NCBI RefSeq assembly: GCF_018122735.1
Contig: NZ_JAGRRD010000001.1
Coordinates: 1,442,375-1,506,374, forward strand
DNA: 64,000 bases
Direction: 5' to 3'
Source: Azoarcus sp. L1K30
GTDB lineage: Bacteria; Pseudomonadota; Gammaproteobacteria; Burkholderiales; Rhodocyclaceae
Positions 6,841 to 14,622 of the stretch are shown one piece after another; the first letter of the stretch is position 1; each line of letters begins with the position of its first letter. The position numbers and the translations under genes are program-made. The notes beneath the pieces were generated by a model that saw nothing but the letters and a program-made list of their open reading frames with translations, did not search any database and had not been told where the DNA came from.

Positions 6841-8705
6841 AAATCGAGAGATCAAGCCTCGCAATCAACGCGGAGGCGTTTAACGCTAAATACCTTGGGC
6901 CGACAGAGGTCGCACGCGGCTTTGTATACTCCACCCATTTCGAGCAGCTTGCTGGCGACTATCATGCGGTACTCATCGGACCAAGAGGTAGCGGCAAGAC
7001 AACATTACTTAAGATGCTTCAGCCGAGCGCACTTGCCGCTTGGTCTGGTCCGAGGGCGGGGGCCTTTCGCGCTGCTGTCAAGTACAGCGGCGTATTCATT
7101 GCTTCCGATATAAGCTGGTCTAAGCAGCTGAATTCCCTTGGCTATGGGAAGCTGAACGAGCAGAACCACAGGGCGCTCGTCTTGGCATGCTTCACAACGC
7201 ACGTCATTCATTCCGTATTGGAAACGATGGCTTCGCGTGCAAACTCCAAGACCGAATACCGAGCCGTCAGTCTAAACGGCGACCAAGAGGCACTCTTAGC
7301 TCGAGATCTAGCTGCTGCGCTCAGAGTCAAGCCCGCAATTCCGAGTTTGCTCGCTATTCGCCAAGCGCTGCGAAACCGTCTTTCCGACATTCGAGCGCTT
7401 GCGAACTCCTGCAGTCTGCTTGAAGATGAACAATGCTCGAGGGAGTTAGCCTCGATGGACTATCTTCATCTCGACTTTCTTGATATATGCTCGAACATAT
7501 GCGCGACGTTTAATGAAGCGGTTGGAGAGTCTGGCGCCAGATGGGGACTTCTTTTTGACGAACTCGAGACCGCTCCGGATTGGATTATTGACCAACTGTT
7601 CTCCGCTCTTCGCACCTCTGACCCGAGGCTCTACCTTAAGCTCGCCATCAGCCCTGTTTCCGCAACTGCCTATAGAGCACTATTCAAGCAAGATGGCGCA
7701 TCCCTAGGCCACGACTATCATCAAATTCGTCTTTGGTATTCCGACCGCACTGATTCAAAAGCATTTTGTCGAGCCCTGTGGTCTTCTCTGGTGCAAAAGC
7801 ACGGGCTAGACATTTCGGCCGAAGAGGCATTAGGGCGCTCTGTTTTCGAGCCAAGAGACTCCCGCGGTGCTCGCAGACGCAGCCCGTACAGCCCGGGCGA
7901 GCATTGGCACAAAGTGTTTACCTCTCTTGCGAAGAAGGACCGCTCATTTATTTCTTTTCTCAGACAAAAGGGAATAGACCTGACTACAGCTGAGAGTCAG
8001 TGGGAACATCAGAGGGACAGTGTCCTTCGCAAAGCCGCCCCTATCGCCGCTCTGCGAGATTTCTTCTTGCATCAATCAAAAGCTGGCATGGTCTCCGCGC
8101 GACAGCGTAAAACGTTAGAGCTTTACACCGGAGCTGATTCGATATTTGCAATTACCGAAGGAAATCCACGATGGTTTATCGGTCTAGCATCACCTCTCGT
8201 TAACTTTCTTGTACGAAGCGGCGTCAAAAAGGTGCCCAATGCAGAACAGGCGAAAGAAATTGATGCATTCGCAGACCGTCTAATTGCATTATTAAGGACA
8301 ATTCCCGTAGAGTCCGCGGGCGAGCGGGGAGATGACTTGCCGCTTGATTCACTACTCGGTGAAATTGGAGCCAAATTCCACTCGGAACTTGTTGAGACGA
8401 GATTCAGCATTGACCCGGCGCAGAGCTTCATTGTGGATGACAGTGTTTCGGAAAGAACACGAGAGCTGCTTGCATCCGCAGTGAACCGTGGCGCAGTAAT
8501 GCTCGTGGATGAGTCGTCGTCAAAGGCGATTGTTGGGGAGATGCTGAATGCGAAGTTGAGATTGAGTTTTCTTCTGGCGGCAAAATATGGCCTACTCATT
8601 CGAAAAGGGAAAGCCGTACGTCTTTCTAGCCTTCTACCCGTTCGCGAACCCGTGCCTTCAGCTCGCGTGACTGGCCCTGCGCAGCTCAGGTTGGATATGG
8701 ACTAA
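6834..8705 (+). CDS. ORC/CDC6-like P-loop ATPase of the island operon
   Basis: 623 aa. A clear Walker A, GPRGSGKTT (residues 49-57), and a Walker B, LLFDE (239-243), are separated by about 180 residues, with an acidic DELE after the B strand. The later block ITEGNPRWFIGLASPLVNF resembles the lid/sensor region of STAND/ORC-CDC6-type AAA+ proteins, and the remaining C-terminus (about 480-623) may hold a winged-helix-like segment. I recall RefSeq calling similar proteins 'ORC-CDC6 family AAA ATPase'; such bacterial proteins occur in mobile and defence loci. No transmembrane segment or nuclease motif is seen. It overlaps the phosphoesterase gene by 7 bases and is followed after one base by the fourth gene. 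Confidence 0.78.
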   Translation: MLKIERSSLAINAEAFNAKYLGPTEVARGFVYSTHFEQLAGDYHAVLIGPRGSGKTTLLKMLQPSALAAWSGPRAGAFRAAVKYSGVFIASDISWSKQLNSLGYGKLNEQNHRALVLACFTTHVIHSVLETMASRANSKTEYRAVSLNGDQEALLARDLAAALRVKPAIPSLLAIRQALRNRLSDIRALANSCSLLEDEQCSRELASMDYLHLDFLDICSNICATFNEAVGESGARWGLLFDELETAPDWIIDQLFSALRTSDPRLYLKLAISPVSATAYRALFKQDGASLGHDYHQIRLWYSDRTDSKAFCRALWSSLVQKHGLDISAEEALGRSVFEPRDSRGARRRSPYSPGEHWHKVFTSLAKKDRSFISFLRQKGIDLTTAESQWEHQRDSVLRKAAPIAALRDFFLHQSKAGMVSARQRKTLELYTGADSIFAITEGNPRWFIGLASPLVNFLVRSGVKKVPNAEQAKEIDAFADRLIALLRTIPVESAGERGDDLPLDSLLGEIGAKFHSELVETRFSIDPAQSFIVDDSVSERTRELLASAVNRGAVMLVDESSSKAIVGEMLNAKLRLSFLLAAKYGLLIRKGKAVRLSSLLPVREPVPSARVTGPAQLRLDMD

Positions 8706-8706
8706 A

Positions 8707-9648
8707 ATGCTCGCACTAACTTCAATTCAGAATTGTGAGACTTCAACCTCAATGGAGGTCGATATATTTATTGCCGCATGCGGCTATGAGGGAAGAGCGA
8801 TAGATGCCTCCAAGCGTTTTCATAATCAAGCGAAAAGAAAACTTGCCATTGGTTTTGCGTTGCAACAGGAGCTTGAATATGGCAGAAACAAAGAATGGTT
8901 CGAGTCAGCCGGATTTGAATTTGTAGAGGTGAGCGACGATAATTTTCGGGAGACCATTAACCAATATCTCCGCCAAAGCAAACCGGAGCAAGACACGTTC
9001 GCAGTAGAAGTCGACATATCCTGTTTCAATCGATTCCGTTTGGCACATTTAGTTGACGCATTGCGCTCACTCCCAAGTCAGGAAGTAAAGGTCACATTTC
9101 GCTACTCAATTGCAGAGTTCACGCCACCGTCAGAGGATACAGCTCCTACTGTCAAGATGGAGCCTGTAATTCCTCAGATTGCGGGATGGACGACCAGACC
9201 AGACCGACCGCCTGCCGCTGTTGTTGGGCTTGGATATGAACCGAACAAGGCTATTGGGGTCGTTGATCATCTAGAAATCAACAACGCTACTTGGGCATAC
9301 TATCCACTTGGTCCAATACCGGAGTATTACCAAAGGGTGCTCGAGGCCAACCAGTCGCTCTTGGGGATTATTCAGGCAGATGGAAGATGCCAGCCTTATG
9401 ACTTGAATAATCCAGCGCAACTGTTCAAGGAAATTAACTCTATAGTCGATATGTTGAAGCCTCACTTCAATATCGTTTTAATTCCTTTCGGCCCTAAGCT
9501 TTTCGCACTCGTTACTCTATTGATAGCTTGCTCACACGATGACGTCGGCGTTTGGAGAGTAAGCAGCGGCTCTCTTGAGACGCCAGTGGATCGCAAGCCA
9601 TCTGGGCACATCATCTCCATTTCGGTTATCTTTCGCGCCAACGGCTAG
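8707..9648 (+). CDS. Unrecognised 313-aa protein, fourth gene of the island operon
   Basis: I do not recognise this family. Visible features: a hydrophobic strand followed by a glycine loop near the N-terminus (VDIFIAACGYEGRA, residues 18-31), an acidic strand EVDISCFNRFRLAHLVDAL, a second glycine turn VVGLGYEPNKAIGV, and a late hydrophobic strand VLIPFGPKLFALVTLLIA. The alternation of strands and helices suggests one or two Rossmann-like alpha/beta domains. There is no signal peptide or membrane segment. Start at 8707, one base after the ATPase stop; a second ATG at 8752 would remove 15 residues that look poorly conserved. Base composition is the lowest of the operon (24 G+C of 60 in 8701-8760). 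An intrinsic terminator follows 12 bases after the stop. It may be the effector or sensor of the system. Confidence 0.75.
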   Translation: MLALTSIQNCETSTSMEVDIFIAACGYEGRAIDASKRFHNQAKRKLAIGFALQQELEYGRNKEWFESAGFEFVEVSDDNFRETINQYLRQSKPEQDTFAVEVDISCFNRFRLAHLVDALRSLPSQEVKVTFRYSIAEFTPPSEDTAPTVKMEPVIPQIAGWTTRPDRPPAAVVGLGYEPNKAIGVVDHLEINNATWAYYPLGPIPEYYQRVLEANQSLLGIIQADGRCQPYDLNNPAQLFKEINSIVDMLKPHFNIVLIPFGPKLFALVTLLIACSHDDVGVWRVSSGSLETPVDRKPSGHIISISVIFRANG

Positions 9649-9660
9649 CTGACAAAATAG

Positions 9661-9685
9661 CGCTACTCAGAGTAGCGTCGATTTT
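9661..9685 (+). terminator. Intrinsic terminator closing the four-gene island operon
   Basis: Inverted repeat CGCTAC / GTAGCG (9661-9666 and 9672-9677) followed by TCGATTTT. It begins 12 bases after the stop of the fourth gene and supports reading 4833-9648 as one transcription unit. Confidence 0.7.
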
Positions 9686-10113
9686 GACCGTACTCGCACT
9701 GGCTAACGGCAGGTAAGTGGCGCATGGCTGGCCACGCTCGCTGAACGCCAATAGTCGCTCAGGCCGAATTATGTGAATTGTTCTTCTACTTTTATTTTCA
9801 AGGGAAGGACGGGGATGGGTCTTGCTGGTGGCACGTGAACCCCATCCCCTCACGAGTCCATACTTCTCTACTACTTCTGCTCGGAGCTCTACTCCCTGAA
9901 ACCCATCCCCCTCCCAGCCTCCCCCTTGAAGGGGGAGGGGCTCCGTTCCGTCCCCTTCCTTAAGAATACAAGCGGGAAGCGCCTCCGGACTCGATCAGCC
10001 GCCGTTCCCGGAACGTACTCTGGACTGGAGTCGCGGCATCGCAATCGAATTGTCCTCGCCTGATTGAAGACAGGTTCAACTATCTCAGTCCCGCAGCATC
10101 ACCAAGCCCAGCC
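9686..10113. other. Intergenic region, right boundary of low-GC island
   Basis: No gene is supported here. AT-rich sequence continues to about 9800, then the G/C-rich palindromic repeat (9811-9940) follows, and chromosomal composition returns before the tadA stop at 10114. I saw no integrase remnant, tRNA fragment or obvious direct repeat matching the left edge of the island. Confidence 0.45.
9811..9940. repeat. REP-like G/C-rich palindromic intergenic repeat, copy cluster 1
   Basis: Contains three copies of the core CCCATCCCC: inverted at about 9811-9819, direct at 9841-9849 and 9902-9910. The last is followed by a perfect palindrome with 10-base arms, CCTCCCCCTT / AAGGGGGAGG, around a central G (9918-9938). 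The same architecture recurs at 19.8-19.98 kb, so this is a dispersed element and not part of either neighbouring gene. It can form a strong hairpin in RNA from either strand and may act as an attenuator or as a small MITE/REP element. Confidence 0.75.
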
Positions 10114-10590
<477 letters not shown>

Positions 10591-10699
10591 TCAACAATGT
10601 CGTCCAGTGTACCCGAGTGCCGCTATGGCAAAGCGCCTCGAATCGTGAAAGACTCGCGATGCGGACACCGCTGCGAGTGGACAGGAGCCATCAGAGACC

Positions 10700-12679
10700 A
10701 TGCCGGCCGACCAGACCGCGCCGAAGGAAAGGCCGCGTTACTTCTTTGACCGGGAAATCTATGCCTGGGTCGTCCTCTGTGTTTCGCTCGTGCTCACCGT
10801 CGCCTTCTGGTCCTACGCCAATGGCGCTTTCAAGCAGCGGGGGCAGGAGCGATTCAAGTATCGCATCGAGAAGGAAACCGCCACCCTGGTGGCGCGCATG
10901 CATGCCTACCAGCAGGTGCTGCTCGGGGCGCGCGGGCTATTCGCCGCCAGCGATGTGGTCACCCCCGACGAGTGGCACATCTATGTCAGCCAGCTCGACC
11001 TGGACGAGAACCTGCCGGGCATTCTGGGCACCGGTTTTGCGGCTTTCGTGCGCCCGAACGAGAAGGACGCGCACATCCGGTCGATGCGGGCGAGCGGGCA
11101 CCCGGCGTACGACGTCGTCCCCGCAGGCGATCGGGATGCCTATACGCCGATTGCCTATCTCGAACCCTTGAACGAGCGCAATCAGCGCGCAGTGGGCTAC
11201 GACATGTTTTCGGACCCGGTGCGACGCGAAGCGATGGAGCGCGCGCGCGACACCGGTGAGGCCGCGATGAGCGCGCGCGTCACGCTGGTGCAGGAAACCG
11301 ATGTGGATGTGCAGCCCGGCTTCCTGATCTACCTGCCGGTGTATCGCAATCACGCCCCCCTCACGACCATGGCGGAGCGCCGCGCCGCCCTGCTCGGCTT
11401 CGTCTACAGCCCTTTCCGCGCCCATGACCTGATGCGGGGCATCTTCGCCAGCGGCAACCTGGACACCGAAATCGAGCTGTATGACGGCCCCGCACAGCCG
11501 GAAAACCTCCTGTACAGTACGATCGACACGCGCCGCCGCCCCAGCTACGTCATCTTCAACACGGCGGTGATCGGCGGTCGTCTGTGGACCCTTCGCTTCG
11601 AAAGCCGGCCCGAATACGAGGCTGCAACCACCAGCGTGCAGCCCTTGATGATCCTGTTCGGCGGCGCCGCGCTCAATTTCCTGCTGTTCGTCGTGATGCT
11701 GACCAACGCCCGCCACATTGCGCGCATGCAGGCTGCGGCCCGATCGATCACCCAGAGCCGGGATCGCTATCTGAACCTGGTCGACAACGTGCCGGGAACG
11801 GTCTTCCGCGCCGAACCCAAACTGCCAAGGCGTTTCGACCATGTCAGCAGAAACATCGCAACGCTGACGGGAGAGCCTGCCGAGGCCTTCCTCGACGACG
11901 GGATGGCCTTCGGCCACTTCATCCATGCGGACGACCTTGCCCGGGTGGACGCCACGGTGCGCGCCGCGCTGGACCGGCACGAACCCTACGAAATGGAATA
12001 CCGCATCCGTCAGCACGACCGGACGGTGCGCTGGGTGACCGAGCGCGGACGGGGGGTGTTCGATGATAAGGGGCGTGCACTGTGGGTGGACGGCGTGATT
12101 CTCGACGTCACCGAGCGCAAGCTGGCAGAGAACGCCTTGCGCGATCTCGCCTTCTACGACCCGCTCACCGCCCTGCCGAACCGCCGTCTGCTCGACGACA
12201 GGCTGCGGCAAGCCATGCTGGCGAGCGAACGCAGCAAGCAGCGCGGCGCGATCCTGTTCGTCGACCTCGACAATTTCAAGGCCATCAACGACCACTTCGG
12301 CCACGAGACCGGAGACCTGATCCTGTGCGAGGTCGCGCACCGTCTGCGCGAGTCGGTGCGCGAAGCGGACACCGTCGCCCGCCTCGGTGGCGACGAGTTT
12401 CTGGTCATGCTCGAGAACCTCGGCACCACAGACGACGGCGCGCTGGAAAGAGCGCAACAGATCGCGACGAAGATTCTCACCGCGCTCGATGAGCCCTACG
12501 TCATTGCCGGACAGGCCCATCGCAGCACGCCCAGTATCGGCATCACGAGTTTCGTCGGCCAGGCGCAGAATGCCGGGGGGCTGATACGTGAGGCCGATCA
12601 GGCCATGTACGATGCAAAACAGGCCGGGCGCAATACGATTCGCGTTTTCCGCGGCGGCAGCGTGCGCGAGGCCGAGTAA
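10700..12679 (+). CDS. Membrane diguanylate cyclase: CHASE-PAS-GGDEF
   Basis: 659 aa. Order: transmembrane helix at about residues 18-40, periplasmic CHASE domain (about 70-250, including ARGLFAASDVVTPDEWHIYVS and DPVRREAMERARDTG), second helix at about 315-340, PAS domain with PAC tail ending DVTERK (about 350-475), then GGDEF (about 480-650). The active-site sequence GGDEF is intact and the inhibitory I-site is present as READ five residues before it, so it should make c-di-GMP and be product-inhibited. CHASE implies an extracellular small-molecule signal, unidentified. GGAG lies 12 bases upstream of the ATG. The next gene starts two bases after its stop and is presumably co-expressed. Confidence 0.93.
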   Translation: MPADQTAPKERPRYFFDREIYAWVVLCVSLVLTVAFWSYANGAFKQRGQERFKYRIEKETATLVARMHAYQQVLLGARGLFAASDVVTPDEWHIYVSQLDLDENLPGILGTGFAAFVRPNEKDAHIRSMRASGHPAYDVVPAGDRDAYTPIAYLEPLNERNQRAVGYDMFSDPVRREAMERARDTGEAAMSARVTLVQETDVDVQPGFLIYLPVYRNHAPLTTMAERRAALLGFVYSPFRAHDLMRGIFASGNLDTEIELYDGPAQPENLLYSTIDTRRRPSYVIFNTAVIGGRLWTLRFESRPEYEAATTSVQPLMILFGGAALNFLLFVVMLTNARHIARMQAAARSITQSRDRYLNLVDNVPGTVFRAEPKLPRRFDHVSRNIATLTGEPAEAFLDDGMAFGHFIHADDLARVDATVRAALDRHEPYEMEYRIRQHDRTVRWVTERGRGVFDDKGRALWVDGVILDVTERKLAENALRDLAFYDPLTALPNRRLLDDRLRQAMLASERSKQRGAILFVDLDNFKAINDHFGHETGDLILCEVAHRLRESVREADTVARLGGDEFLVMLENLGTTDDGALERAQQIATKILTALDEPYVIAGQAHRSTPSIGITSFVGQAQNAGGLIREADQAMYDAKQAGRNTIRVFRGGSVREAE

Positions 12680-12681
12680 GC

Positions 12682-13413
12682 ATGACAACGCGATCCCTTC
12701 CCGCCTCCGGGCAGAAGCAGCTTTCGCAGGCAGGCGCCGAAGCCGCCGCCCAGTCCGGCGAGCCGCCTGCCACATCGAGGGCCGCGCCGTCCGTCATCGA
12801 CGAAGCGATGGCCGATGGCCGCCGCGATTTCGTTCCGCGCAAGGTCCTGCTTTTCAGCGGACATCTGGCCGATGCACCCGGGCGTCAACCACCGCGCTTT
12901 CCAAAATCGATGGAGACCGCCGCCGCACAGCGCATTGGCGATGTCCTCGATCAGTTGCAGGCCGGCCCTGAAGACCTCGCGCTGACCCAGGGCGCCAGCG
13001 GGGGCGACATCCTCTTCCTCGAGGCCTGCCACGCACGCGGCGTGCGCCTGCAACTGATGCTCCCGCTGCCAGAGCCCGAGTTTGTCCGCCAGTCGATTCT
13101 GCCCGCGACTGACGGAGAACGTTGGGCCGCGAGATACCGACACCTCCGCACCCATCTCGCCGCACCTCCCCAGGTGCTGAACGAAGAACCGGCCCCGGCC
13201 TTGCCTCTATCGTCGCTTCCCGCCGACAACCCGTTTGCGCGCTGCAATCTATGGCTGCTGAACACCGCGCTGGCTTTCGGCATCGACCGGCTCGCCTTCA
13301 TCTGTCTGTGGAACGGCGCGAAAGGCGACGGCCCGGGTGGCACCGCACACATGGTCGATGAGGTCGAACGCCGCGGGGGCCGGATCTTCTGGATCGACAC
13401 CCGCAGTCTTTGA
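12682..13413 (+). CDS. LOG/SLOG-like Rossmann protein, function unknown
   Basis: 243 aa. Residues 1-50 look disordered. A Rossmannoid core follows: KVLLFSGHLADAPGR (first strand and turn), LALTQGASGGDILFLEACHARG and VRLQLMLPLPEPEFVRQSI. This 'strand-TxGaxGGD-helix' pattern resembles nucleotide-binding LOG/SLOG-superfamily domains, which in bacteria often sit near TIR or cyclase genes; the assignment is by resemblance only. The C-terminal part contains LLNTALAFG and ends in an alpha/beta unit. It follows the diguanylate cyclase gene by two bases (same operon) and converges on the TIR gene 40 bases downstream. It may bind a nucleotide ligand. Confidence 0.6.
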   Translation: MTTRSLPASGQKQLSQAGAEAAAQSGEPPATSRAAPSVIDEAMADGRRDFVPRKVLLFSGHLADAPGRQPPRFPKSMETAAAQRIGDVLDQLQAGPEDLALTQGASGGDILFLEACHARGVRLQLMLPLPEPEFVRQSILPATDGERWAARYRHLRTHLAAPPQVLNEEPAPALPLSSLPADNPFARCNLWLLNTALAFGIDRLAFICLWNGAKGDGPGGTAHMVDEVERRGGRIFWIDTRSL

Positions 13414-13453
13414 CGACGACCCCTGCCGTCCGGGCGCGGCCGACGTGCGATGC

Positions 13454-14443
13454 TCAGGGCTTCGACTCGCCGCCGCCGGTGGGCGCGTCTGGACCGGCAC
13501 GCCCCACCGTGAACTCGATCTCCGCGACCCCGGTGGACACGCTCCCCGACTGCATCCGGAAGTGAATGAGGGGCCCGTCCACCGTCCCCCAATAGTGATG
13601 CTCCAGCTCGCTCACGTCGGACGCCCCCAGGCGGGCCGTGCTGCGTGTCATGAAACGCAGGCTGCCATTTTCCAGGCGGCCGGACTCGATCGCACGTGGC
13701 ACCCCCAGAAACCCGGCCGTGCCGCCGAGCCGTGTGCCGTCGACGCTGAACCTGAAGCGTTCCAGCTGATTCACCCCCCATGGGTATTCCACCTGCCCCG
13801 ACCACTCCCCGGCAATGCCGTCCTGCCCACCGTCGACGCCGCTTCGCAACGCAAGCCAGGCGAGCAGAACGGCCAGCAGCACGACGACGCCGAGGCCAAG
13901 GCCAAGTCTCAGTCCATGGCGGCCCATGCGCGCGACCCTGGCCGACAGTGCCGCCAGGCCCCAGGCGTTGGCGCTACCAGCTGCAGATCGATTCTCGCCC
14001 TGCAGCACTTGAGCCAAGCTGGCGAGGTCTGCGCGCCACGACGCATCACGCAGGTCCACCTCCTGGCGCGAAGCGAGCGCCCGGATGGATGCCGGCAGCA
14101 GCGTCGCCTCCGGCATCTGCGCGCCGCCGACCAGTACCGGCACGACAGGCTTGCCTGCCGCCAGCGCGGATTCAATCTCGCGACGGACGAAATCGTCGGC
14201 GCGGTCCAGTCGCCGCAGGCCGCTGCTGTCGGCGTCGAGCCACCGCGGCCCGATCAGCACCAACACCCAGTCCACTTGCGCCAGCCTCGCGTCGATGACG
14301 CGCGCAAAGTCTTCACCGGGGACGATGTCGTCGACATCACGGAACACCGAATCGGCACCAAAGCGCTGCTCCAGTGCATCCGCAAGCCTGCCTGCATGGC
14401 CCGCGCTGTCGTCGCGACGATAGGAAACGAATACATGCACCAT
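13454..14443 (-). CDS. Membrane-anchored TIR-domain protein
   Basis: 329 aa from the ATG at 14443, which has AGGAG 7 bases upstream (the adjacent ATG at 14446 is the alternative). Residues 1-130 are a bacterial TIR domain: HVFVSYRRDDSAGHAGRL, VFRDVDDIVPGEDF, VDWVLVLIGPRWL and DDFVRREIESALAAGKPVVPVLV; the Glu in REIE is at the position of the conserved TIR glutamate. A linker is followed by a transmembrane helix (about 185-207: GLGLGVVVLLAVLLAWLAL) and a beta-rich C-terminal domain (GIAGEWSGQVEYPWGVNQLERF) that should lie outside the cytoplasm. TIR domains often cleave NAD+ or mediate signalling; activity here is inferred. Possible partner: the convergent LOG-like gene. Confidence 0.85.
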   Translation of the reverse strand: MVHVFVSYRRDDSAGHAGRLADALEQRFGADSVFRDVDDIVPGEDFARVIDARLAQVDWVLVLIGPRWLDADSSGLRRLDRADDFVRREIESALAAGKPVVPVLVGGAQMPEATLLPASIRALASRQEVDLRDASWRADLASLAQVLQGENRSAAGSANAWGLAALSARVARMGRHGLRLGLGLGVVVLLAVLLAWLALRSGVDGGQDGIAGEWSGQVEYPWGVNQLERFRFSVDGTRLGGTAGFLGVPRAIESGRLENGSLRFMTRSTARLGASDVSELEHHYWGTVDGPLIHFRMQSGSVSTGVAEIEFTVGRAGPDAPTGGGESKP

Positions 14444-14576
14444 CATCGGGCTCCTGCAAACCGCGCACGATCGGGCGCCCTGCAAGCTGATTGAAGCACG
14501 CGGCTGCCGGTGTTGCCAACGCGAACGCCGGATGTACCGTCATGCGGGCTCGGGATGCCATTGACTTCAGCGTGGT

Positions 14577-14582
14577 TATAAT
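14577..14582 (+). promoter_or_regulatory. Possible -10 box for the CBS-DUF294 gene
   Basis: Perfect TATAAT hexamer preceded by GTGGT, 41 bases before the chosen ATG. A TTGACT at 14561-14566 is only 10 bases away, too close to be its -35, so the promoter would rely on the strong -10 alone. Confidence 0.35.
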
Positions 14583-14622
14583 GCCTTTTCCAGCGCTCAT
14601 CCCACCCGGAGACCCCCTGCAC

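Noticed and set aside
10937-12775. 612-codon minus-strand frame opposite the CHASE-GGDEF gene
   Set aside because: Shadow of a real gene; third-position GC pattern fits the plus-strand gene and no motif is seen in the antisense product.
14491-14622. Longer N-terminus for the CBS-DUF294 protein
   Set aside because: The extra 44 residues run through a TATAAT box, have no conservation features and lack a ribosome-binding site.
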